From Kordiimonas gwangyangensis DSM 19435 = JCM 12864 (lineage in GTDB: Bacteria > Pseudomonadota > Alphaproteobacteria > Sphingomonadales > Kordiimonadaceae), in assembly GCF_000375545.1 (NCBI RefSeq), contig NZ_AQXF01000001.1, positions 422,893-486,892 of the forward strand: DNA of 64,000 bases. The letters are read 5' to 3'. The notes beneath the pieces are model-generated. The model did no database searches, was not told the origin of the DNA, and saw only the letters and a list, made by a program, of their open reading frames with translations. Below, piece after piece: positions 44,314 to 51,003 of the stretch (position 1 is the first letter of the stretch; every line of letters begins with the position of its first letter). Made by a program: the position numbers and the translations under genes.

Positions 44314-45498
44314 ATGAAAATGAGCGCCCGCATACCCGCAAGCCTTGATGCCTTCGCGACCGAGAAGCTCAACGCGCTTGAAGCCAAAAACCAACGCCGC
44401 CGCCTTGTCTCAAGCGCGCGCACGGACGGCATGGCCATGCGCGTGGAAGGCGGGCCGGAGCTCATCAGCTTCACCGATAATGATTACCTTGGCCTCTCCA
44501 CCCACCCTGAGGTGATTGAGGCCGCGCGGGAAGCCACCAGCCGCTTTGGCGCCGGCGCGGGCGCGAGCCGCCTTGTGACCGGCAACCACCCGCTTTACGC
44601 CGCGCTTGAAGAAAGCCTCGCCCGTATCAAGGGCACGGAGGACGCCTGTGTGTTCGGCTCAGGTTACCTCGCCAATGTGGGCATCATCCCCACCCTTGTC
44701 GGCGCGGGTGACCTGATCATCGCGGACGAGTTGGTGCACACCTGCATCCATGCGGGCATGCAGCTATCCAAAGCTACGGTACGCTTCTTCCGCCACAGCG
44801 ATGTGGCGCACGTGCGCGATATCCTTCAGGCCGAGCGTGCAAGCTTTGGCCGCGCACTCATCGTGGTGGACGGTGTCTATTCCATGGACGGCGACATCGC
44901 ACCGCTCAAAGAGCTGGGTGCCCTCGCAGCAGACTATGACACCTGGTTGATGAATGACGATGCGCACGCGCTTGGCACCATCGGCAGCGGGCGCGGCAGC
45001 GCACACGCGTGCGACGCCGCGCATCTGGTGCCGCTGCAGATGGGCACGCTTTCAAAAGCCGTCGGCTCCTATGGTGGCTATCTGGCCGCCAGCGAACCGG
45101 TCGTTGACCTCATGCGCACCCGTGCGCGGTCTTTCATTTACACAACCGGCCTGCCGCCTGCCGCAGTGGGTGCGGCCATCAAAGCGCTGGAACTGATTGA
45201 AAATGACGCGGAACTGGTGGCCCGGCCCACGAGGCTCGCACAAGGTTTTGCTGCCGCGCTCAATCTGCCGCGCCCAGAGACACCGATTGTGCCGCTGGTG
45301 ATCGGAACTGAAAGCGACGCACTTGCCGCCTCTGCCGCATTAGCCGAGCAAGGCTTCAAAGTCATCGCCTTCCGTCCACCAACGGTGGCTGAGGGCACCT
45401 CGCGCCTGCGTTTCAGCTTCTCGGCCAGCCACCGCGATGCGGATGTCGACCGGCTTATCGAGACCTGCCGCGCGCTTGGCCTTGGAGGGAACGCATGA
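44314..45498 (+). CDS. bioF: 8-amino-7-oxononanoate synthase
   Basis: BioF condenses pimeloyl-ACP/CoA with alanine to KAPA. I chose ATG 44314 (394 residues); the frame is open to 44089 but that part overlaps bioB. The alpha-oxoamine synthase signs are clear: DNDYLGLSTHPEV, GAGASRLVTGNH, DGVYSMDGDIAPL and the PLP lysine K248 in GTLSKAVGSYGGY. bioD starts 4 bp before its stop, so the two are coupled. Confidence 0.93.
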   Translation: MKMSARIPASLDAFATEKLNALEAKNQRRRLVSSARTDGMAMRVEGGPELISFTDNDYLGLSTHPEVIEAAREATSRFGAGAGASRLVTGNHPLYAALEESLARIKGTEDACVFGSGYLANVGIIPTLVGAGDLIIADELVHTCIHAGMQLSKATVRFFRHSDVAHVRDILQAERASFGRALIVVDGVYSMDGDIAPLKELGALAADYDTWLMNDDAHALGTIGSGRGSAHACDAAHLVPLQMGTLSKAVGSYGGYLAASEPVVDLMRTRARSFIYTTGLPPAAVGAAIKALELIENDAELVARPTRLAQGFAAALNLPRPETPIVPLVIGTESDALAASAALAEQGFKVIAFRPPTVAEGTSRLRFSFSASHRDADVDRLIETCRALGLGGNA

Positions 45499-46172
45499 GC
45501 GGATTTTTCATCACCTCCAGCGGGACCGAGATCGGCAAAACCTTGGTGACCGCTGCACTTTGTTATCAGCTCCGGCAGGCAGGCAAGCCGGTGACGGCGC
45601 TCAAGCCCATCATCAGCGGCGTCACCGATGACGCGATGGAAGGCACGGACACCGCGATCATCGCGGACGGCCTCGGCCTTGAACTGACGCCGGATGTGGT
45701 GAACCAAATTTCGCCTTTCCGCTACAAGGCCCCGCTCGCGCCCGTTATGGCGGCGGAACTTGAAGGCCGCACGCTGGACTATGATGCCCTTATAGGCGTG
45801 TGCCGCAACAGCCTTGAAGCGAACCCCTTCACCCTTGTTGAAGGGGTCGGTGGGTCGTTTGTGCCGCTTGTGGGCAAAACGCTGGTGACCGACTGGATAT
45901 CCGACCTTGGCCTGCCGTCCCTGATGGTGGTGGGCAGCTATCTGGGCACCATCTCCCACACGGTGGCGACATTTGAAGCCATGCGGGCACGCGGCCTGGA
46001 GACCCGAGGCATAATCGTCAGCGAAAGCGCGGGTGACGAGCATCCGGACCTTGAGCGCACCGCACGCGAGATCGCCTCGCTCACCGGCGTGCCTACCCTC
46101 ACCATCCCCCGCATCAAGGCCGACCGGCCATGGCGGCACGCGCCCGACCTGCTGCCGCTGGTCGGTATTTGA
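45495..46172 (+). CDS. bioD: Dethiobiotin synthetase
   Basis: BioD forms the ureido ring of dethiobiotin from diaminopelargonate, CO2 and ATP. The 225-residue P-loop protein begins FFITSSGTEIGKTLV (the P-loop) and contains ALKPIISGV and VEGVGGSFVPLVGKTLVTDW (in part). It is the last biotin gene in this cluster. No bioC or bioH is present, so pimelate synthesis must be encoded elsewhere or differ. Confidence 0.93.
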   Translation: MSGFFITSSGTEIGKTLVTAALCYQLRQAGKPVTALKPIISGVTDDAMEGTDTAIIADGLGLELTPDVVNQISPFRYKAPLAPVMAAELEGRTLDYDALIGVCRNSLEANPFTLVEGVGGSFVPLVGKTLVTDWISDLGLPSLMVVGSYLGTISHTVATFEAMRARGLETRGIIVSESAGDEHPDLERTAREIASLTGVPTLTIPRIKADRPWRHAPDLLPLVGI

Positions 46173-46363
46173 TACCCACATCCGGCAAGCCTTACCGGCT
46201 GGCGGCATGCCCTGCCCGGCAGCTTTGACCCGGTGCCCGCATCCACGTTCCCGGCATCCCCGGCAAGACCTTGAAATCCCTATGCTCGGCAAACTGGCAC
46301 GGCCATTGCTGATAAGGGTTCAAGTTTCAACTGCTGCCAAGCACTGCTCAGAGGACCCGGATC

Positions 46364-46588
46364 ATGCAACAGTCACTGCCGTTTGACCCCAACTATTATT
46401 TTGGCCTTGTCGCTGACAATCTGCTGAAAAACCTGGGGCCCAAAGCGCTGGTCTATGCTGACGAGGCGCTCTCGAAGATGAAAGCGATCGGTGACAAGGA
46501 AGGTTTCGACCTCTGGCTCTCCATCCACGAACACCTGACGACCAAAGCCGCGGATTGCTTCAGAAGCGACGGCACGGTCTACCACTAG
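46364..46588 (+). CDS. Small protein of unknown function
   Basis: This 74-residue reading frame starts at ATG 46364 after a GAGGACC stretch. It is predicted mostly helical: FGLVADNLLKNLGPKALVYA then DEALSKMKAIGDKEGFDLWL. Similar short helical proteins are common and unnamed in alphaproteobacteria. A hairpin (46601-46646) and an intrinsic terminator (46676) follow, which supports a real short transcript. Function unknown. Confidence 0.6.
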   Translation: MQQSLPFDPNYYFGLVADNLLKNLGPKALVYADEALSKMKAIGDKEGFDLWLSIHEHLTTKAADCFRSDGTVYH

Positions 46589-46675
46589 AATTACCGAGAT
46601 AAGGACGGGCCACTCTCAGCACCCGGCACCCAACCGGCCTGTCCTTCGACCGGGACATACCCAATCCCGGTCACC

Positions 46676-46709
46676 AGCCCGCCCCTCACCCAAGGGGCGG
46701 GCTTTACCT
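46676..46709 (+). terminator. Intrinsic terminator after the small gene
   Basis: A perfect 10-bp stem (AGCCCGCCCC at 46676-46685 with GGGGCGGGCT at 46694-46703) with an 8-nt loop, followed by a broken T-run. A second 11-bp stem (46601-46611 with 46636-46646) lies just before it. Confidence 0.65.
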
Positions 46710-46776
46710 TTTCTTGGGAAACTTTCCCACACTTTTGACAAATCTTGAATTTTTCATCTATCTTTCACTTGCTTGA

Positions 46777-46798
46777 TGTGCGGAGGTTGTGCACTACT
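46777..46798 (+). repeat. Two 11-bp direct repeats upstream of the luxR-type gene
   Basis: TGTGCGGAGGT and TGTGCACTACT follow each other with an 11-bp period, ending 45 bp before the GTG start at 46844. They match the array downstream of the gene (47635-47700). Confidence 0.5.
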
Positions 46799-46843
46799 TC
46801 CTGCCAAAGCCTATAAGATCAGATCACCAGTTGGAGACTGTTT

Positions 46844-47626
46844 GTGGACAATGTGAGCACGCTCATTGGCCAGTTGGAAACAGCAACGACCAGCCATGAA
46901 GTATGGCAGCATTTCCTCGACTTCATTGCGGATCGGGGCTTCAAATGCGCCACCTATGGCTATTCCTACGCGCCGATAAACACCCCCGTTGAAGAAGAGA
47001 ACGGCAAGGACACCCATGTTCGTGTCTCACTCGCTGGCCGCACCTGGATCACCTCCATGCCCAAGGAAGGCGTGGAAGAATACCAGAGCCGCCACTACGA
47101 AAAGGTGGACCCGATGATCCACCAGATCGAGAAACGCTCCATGCAGCCGCTCTATATGGCGCGGGAGCTTCTTGATCCCAACGACCCGAACTTCAAGGGT
47201 TTCGACTTTATCCTGCAGCGCGCCGAGCATTACGGCATCTTCTCCGCCGTTGGTTTTCCGCTGCGTCACGCGTTTGGTCGCGGGCACGGGGAAGTTACGC
47301 TCCATGCCGCCCACCGCATTGATAAACTGAAGGAAATCATGAAGATGCATGGGGACGAGGTTCACCTCGCCAGCATCTATATGCACACATTCTACCAACC
47401 GCTGGAACGGAAGGAGCGCGCGGCGCGCCTTGGTATCAAGGGCCGCCCGCATGAGGTGTTGCAGCAGCTCAACGCGGGGCTGACAAACGGACAGATCGCG
47501 CTGCGCCTTGGCGTGAGCGCACCCACCGTGTCCTTCCATATCAAGGAACTGAAGGAAGCGCTGGCCGTCACCTCCACCCGTGAAATCCTGCCGAGTGCCA
47601 TGCGCCTCGGTATCCTCGACGACTGA
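46844..47626 (+). CDS. LuxR-type regulator with autoinducer-binding domain (solo)
   Basis: A 260-residue protein starting at GTG 46844 with a GGAG site. Residues about 20-175 resemble the autoinducer-binding domain (Y80 and D89 correspond to TraR Tyr61/Asp70 by spacing), but the position of TraR Trp57 appears to be Gly76. Residues about 195-255 are the LuxR HTH (GLTNGQIALRLGVSAPTVSF then HIKELKEAL). No luxI synthase gene is in the window, so it is an orphan. Ligand unknown. 11-bp repeats flank the gene on both sides. Confidence 0.85.
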   Translation: MDNVSTLIGQLETATTSHEVWQHFLDFIADRGFKCATYGYSYAPINTPVEEENGKDTHVRVSLAGRTWITSMPKEGVEEYQSRHYEKVDPMIHQIEKRSMQPLYMARELLDPNDPNFKGFDFILQRAEHYGIFSAVGFPLRHAFGRGHGEVTLHAAHRIDKLKEIMKMHGDEVHLASIYMHTFYQPLERKERAARLGIKGRPHEVLQQLNAGLTNGQIALRLGVSAPTVSFHIKELKEALAVTSTREILPSAMRLGILDD

Positions 47627-47634
47627 TTTTCGCG

Positions 47635-47700
47635 TGTCCGCACACTGTGCGGAAAGTGTGCGGCTTTTGTGCGGAATGTGCGCGGGTTTTGTGCAAGTTC
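47635..47700 (+). repeat. Tandem array of six 11-bp units upstream of the TusA-like gene
   Basis: With an exact 11-bp step the units are TGTCCGCACAC (47635), TGTGCGGAAAG (47646), TGTGCGGCTTT (47657), TGTGCGGAATG (47668), TGCGCGGGTTT (47679) and TGTGCAAGTTC (47690). The array begins 9 bp after the luxR-type stop and ends 122 bp before the next start. Confidence 0.75.
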
Positions 47701-47822
47701 CGCGCGCAAGAATTGCACGCGTCATTAACCGCCTATTGAGAAATTTTCGCTACTGTGAAATCTATCAACGACGATGTGTGACATGTGGGCGTGTTCTCCC
47801 CGCATTCAAGGTTTTGGGTACC

Positions 47823-48077
47823 ATGGAACAAATAGACGAGAGATTTTCCGCAACCGTGGACGCCACCGGGCTCGCCTGCCCGATGCCGGTCCTGCGGGCG
47901 CGCCGCAAGCTGGATGAGATTGCCGAGGGCGAGTTGCTGCTCGTGATCGCGTCCGACCCCGCCTCCATGCATGACATGCCGGCCTTCTGCTCAATGGCAG
48001 GGCACACGCTCCTTATGGCGCGTGTGGAAGAAGGCCAATATCACTATGAGATCCGCAAAGGGAAGGACGCCGCGTAA
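47823..48077 (+). CDS. TusA-family sulfurtransferase-like protein
   Basis: I chose ATG 47823 (84 residues); the frame is open far upstream through the repeat array but family alignment begins near ATVDATGLACPMPVLRAR. The active C19-P-x-P motif is present. TusA-type proteins carry persulfide sulfur for tRNA thiolation, molybdenum cofactor or sulfur oxidation. It is convergent with two genes (TIGR02186 and TauE) that are often linked to sulfur oxyanions. Confidence 0.9.
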   Translation: MEQIDERFSATVDATGLACPMPVLRARRKLDEIAEGELLLVIASDPASMHDMPAFCSMAGHTLLMARVEEGQYHYEIRKGKDAA

Positions 48078-48090
48078 AACCGGTGGGCGA

Positions 48091-48852
48091 TTATTTCTTG
48101 CCCATGATGCCCGCGAGCCAACCAGCCCCAAGCGCCACAAACACCGCGACCAAACCATAGAAGAACGGCCATTCGTGCGCAAAGGTATAGGCCGCGCGCT
48201 CGAAACCCTCTTTGTCCACATGCATATTGATGCGGTGGCGGGCTTTCATGCTGCCTTTCTGGAACACGAATGTCTCGACGATAAACTCGCCGATCGGCAC
48301 GTTGGCGGGCAAATGCACGTCGGTGCGGAAAAGGCCTTCGTCAACAATCGCTACGGTATCGAGCTCCTGCCTATAGAGGCCCTCGCCGGTACGCAGGCGG
48401 AAAAGTGCGTCGCGGAATTCGGGCGGTGGCACAGTAAGGCCACGGCCAGTGCCGCTGTCAGCCACAAGCGGCAGGTTCTTGAACCCGATACCGTAACTTG
48501 CAAACGCCACAGGCGAGGCAATTTCCTCGAGCGAGCGGGAGGCCGCCACCGCATAATACCCGGGTGCTGAAGGGAAGCGCATGGCATCGCTATTGACCCA
48601 GATGCCGCCAACCCGTTCCTTGCGACGTACAATGGCCGGTTCTTCAGGCCCACGCACCACGATCACCACGTCATACTCATCGCGCAGCGTGTTGATACTG
48701 GTGGCCCCCACGGCGCCAAACAGGATGAGCTCCGCCCCGTTGAAGCTATAGCGAATTTCAATACGGCGGCTCGAGAGGTCGGTCACCAGCGCCTGAGCGC
48801 TACCGGCAAGACCGATGAGAAGCGAGACGAAGAGCACGAGGGACCGCATCAC
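48091..48852 (-). CDS. TIGR02186 family membrane-anchored periplasmic protein
   Basis: The protein has 253 residues: an N-terminal signal peptide (ending AQA near residue 21), a periplasmic domain starting LVTDLSSRRIEIRYSFNGAE (in part), and a C-terminal membrane helix (FYGLVAVFVALGAGWLAGIM). It matches the TIGR02186 family found next to TauE-like exporters in alphaproteobacteria. Function unknown. It overlaps the TauE gene by 4 bp. Confidence 0.83.
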   Translation of the reverse strand: MMRSLVLFVSLLIGLAGSAQALVTDLSSRRIEIRYSFNGAELILFGAVGATSINTLRDEYDVVIVVRGPEEPAIVRRKERVGGIWVNSDAMRFPSAPGYYAVAASRSLEEIASPVAFASYGIGFKNLPLVADSGTGRGLTVPPPEFRDALFRLRTGEGLYRQELDTVAIVDEGLFRTDVHLPANVPIGEFIVETFVFQKGSMKARHRINMHVDKEGFERAAYTFAHEWPFFYGLVAVFVALGAGWLAGIMGKK

Positions 48853-49790
48853 TGTGCCCCCTCGAAACTGGTGACTTCCGCGACGGAATAAAGCTCGTCC
48901 GGCTCCACCACAAGGCCAAGGCCCATCTTGACGCCGACGAGCAGTACCATGAGGGCGAGGAGCGCCCGCAACTGCTCAGCCTTCAGGCGGAGGCCGATGC
49001 GCGCGCCGATTTGCGCGCCGATCACGGCACCCGGCAGCAGCAGGAGCGCGAGGAAGATATCAACCGTCTGGGTATTGACGGAGTGGAAGATAGTCGTGAG
49101 CGCGGTGACGAATATGATCTGAAAGAGGCTGGTGCCCACCACCACATTGGTGCGCATGCCAAGAAGATAGATCATCGCCGGGATCATTACGAAGCCGCCG
49201 CCCACCCCCATGATGGCCGAAAGGAAGCCGACAAAAAAACCGACAGCGAGTGGCAACAGCGCCGAAATATAAAGGTGCGATTTGCGGAAGCGCATTTTAA
49301 ACGGCAGCGCGTGAATCCATGCCTTGTGCCGATCCTCGCGCGGCTTGCGTGGCGGCACATAGCCGCGGCGTTGCCACATGATGGCGCGCAGGCTTTCCCA
49401 CAGCATCAGGCCGCCCACGACGCCAAGGAACAGCACATAGGCGATGGCGATCATCAGGTCCACCTGCCCTGTCAGGCGCAGATAGGTGAACACCTGTGCA
49501 CCGACAAAGGCACCAACGGCACCGCCCGCAATGAGCACAATGCCCATCTTGACGTCGACACCCTGCCGCCGCCAGTGCGCGAGCGCGCCCGAGACACTTG
49601 CCGCCGTAATCTGGTTGGACTGCGTAGCCACCGCGACCGTGGGCGGAACGCCTGCAAAAATAAGAAGCGGCGTCATCAGGAAGCCGCCGCCCACACCAAA
49701 AATTCCGGAAAGGAAACCGACAATAGCCCCCATGCCAATCACGATGAAGATATTCATCGAAAGTTCGGCGATGGGCAGGTAAAGCGGCAT
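48849..49790 (-). CDS. TauE/SafE family anion exporter
   Basis: This 313-residue protein has about eight transmembrane segments arranged as two related halves, each with the conserved GGGFLMTPLL and GVGGGFVMIPAMIY motifs. The family exports sulfite, sulfoacetate or related organosulfur anions. Start ATG 49790. It overlaps the TIGR02186 gene, and a TusA-like gene lies convergent to them, which suggests a sulfur-handling set (inference). Confidence 0.9.
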   Translation of the reverse strand: MPLYLPIAELSMNIFIVIGMGAIVGFLSGIFGVGGGFLMTPLLIFAGVPPTVAVATQSNQITAASVSGALAHWRRQGVDVKMGIVLIAGGAVGAFVGAQVFTYLRLTGQVDLMIAIAYVLFLGVVGGLMLWESLRAIMWQRRGYVPPRKPREDRHKAWIHALPFKMRFRKSHLYISALLPLAVGFFVGFLSAIMGVGGGFVMIPAMIYLLGMRTNVVVGTSLFQIIFVTALTTIFHSVNTQTVDIFLALLLLPGAVIGAQIGARIGLRLKAEQLRALLALMVLLVGVKMGLGLVVEPDELYSVAEVTSFEGAQ

Positions 49791-49909
49791 ATGAAGACTG
49801 ATCCCAACAGGCCAGCAAAGGTTTATGTATTTTTCCTACCTAAACTAGCGCCGGAATGCAAACACTGCCGCTCCCCTTCATGATTTATCTCGGTTCCGGA
49901 TTTGCCACC

Positions 49910-50275
49910 TTAGAGCGCTTCGGCGCCTTTGGAATTGCGGCGGCCGTGGCGGGCAAGCGCATCTTCCATCGCGGGTGCGAGGCGCCCCGTGAGCCAAAGC
50001 GATAGCATCTTATAGTCGCCAATAAGCGACCAGCGCGCATAATCGAAGGTTGCAGGGCGGTTCTTTTCAAAAACAAAATGACCAACCCAGGCGAAACCGT
50101 AGCCCACAACCGGGTACACCAGCAGCAGCCACCATGTCTGACTAAAGATGGCGTAGAGGAAAATAGCGGTCGCGATCAGGGTGCCAGCATAGTGCAAACC
50201 CCGGCAGACCGGGTCTGAATGCTCAGCCAGATAGTAGGGGAAAAACTCCCGGAAACTGTCGAATTTTGGTGCCAT
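49910..50275 (-). CDS. DUF962/Mpo1-like membrane protein
   Basis: The protein has 121 residues with two hydrophobic segments and the blocks YLAEHSDPVCRGLHYAGTLI, VGYGFAWVGHFVFEKNRPATF and the C-terminal MLSLWL. Yeast Mpo1 is a dioxygenase that alpha-oxidises 2-hydroxy fatty acids, using conserved histidines (HS, H in LHYAGT, GHF) that are present here. The enzyme role is inferred from the family. It is divergent from the MerR regulator gene of the fatty-acid oxidation operon. Confidence 0.87.
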   Translation of the reverse strand: MAPKFDSFREFFPYYLAEHSDPVCRGLHYAGTLIATAIFLYAIFSQTWWLLLVYPVVGYGFAWVGHFVFEKNRPATFDYARWSLIGDYKMLSLWLTGRLAPAMEDALARHGRRNSKGAEAL

Positions 50276-50408
50276 AATTGCCTCCCGATAGCGCGAGTCG
50301 CGCTGATTTCACTCCCCCACGGGCTGGATGGCCCGCTCTAATCAAACTGCAACGTCCAGAAAATATAGTGCGAAAGCAGGCATGTAGCAAATTTCCGATC
50401 CGCTTCAC

Positions 50409-50430
50409 TTGACGTTGACGTAAACGTAAA
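50409..50430. promoter_or_regulatory. LiuR-like near-palindromic operator overlapping a promoter
   Basis: TTGACGTTGAC (50409-50419) and GTAAACGTAAA (50420-50430) form a near-perfect 22-bp dyad of ACGT steps, with a TTGACG that could also be a -35 box. It is 35 bp upstream of the MerR gene, so the regulator probably controls itself and its operon. Confidence 0.6.
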
Positions 50431-50465
50431 CTACGTAATGAGGCACATTAAAGGGAAGGTTACCA

Positions 50466-50915
50466 ATGCGAGCGGTGAAATCCGACACCTATTCCATCAA
50501 GGAACTGGCGTGCGAATTTGGCGTGACGCCGCGCACGCTCCGTCATTATGAAGACCAGGGCCTCTTAACCCCAGAGCGCCAGGGCCAGAACCGTATCTAC
50601 CATGCCAATGACCGCGTGCGGCTGGCGTGGATCCTGCGCGGCAAACGCGTGGGTTTCTCCCTTCAGGAAATCGGCGAGATGCTCGACCTTTATGACATCG
50701 GCGACGGGCGTGAGACCCAGCGCTCGGTCACGGTTGAGAAGTGCCGGTCGCGCATCCGCGCGCTTGAAGAGCAGCGGGACGACATCAACGCCACCATCGA
50801 TGAACTGCAGGAGTTCTGCGAGCTGATCGCGAATCTCGTGCGGGACAATAAAAACGACCAGTGGATCAGGCGCGATACCGGCGAACCGCTTCGCCATTAT
50901 CCGCCCAGAAACTGA
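50466..50915 (+). CDS. MerR family regulator of fatty-acid/branched-chain oxidation (LiuR-like)
   Basis: The 149-residue protein has the MerR HTH (YSIKELACEFGVTPRTLRHY), the wing EDQGLLTPERQGQNRIYHAND (in part), a DRVRLAWILRGKRVGFSLQE (in part) dimer region and a long helix (CRSRIRALEEQRDDINATI). Such regulators (LiuR type) repress acyl-CoA oxidation genes until acyl-CoA accumulates. The acyl-CoA dehydrogenase gene follows on the same strand 88 bp downstream. The start ATG is 50466. Confidence 0.9.
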   Translation: MRAVKSDTYSIKELACEFGVTPRTLRHYEDQGLLTPERQGQNRIYHANDRVRLAWILRGKRVGFSLQEIGEMLDLYDIGDGRETQRSVTVEKCRSRIRALEEQRDDINATIDELQEFCELIANLVRDNKNDQWIRRDTGEPLRHYPPRN

Positions 50916-51003
50916 TCCGAAACTGATGACACACTGAAAAGCGCAACGTTCGCGCAGTCACATAATCAAACAACAATCGTCATAGACATAGTTGAGGTAA
51001 AAA

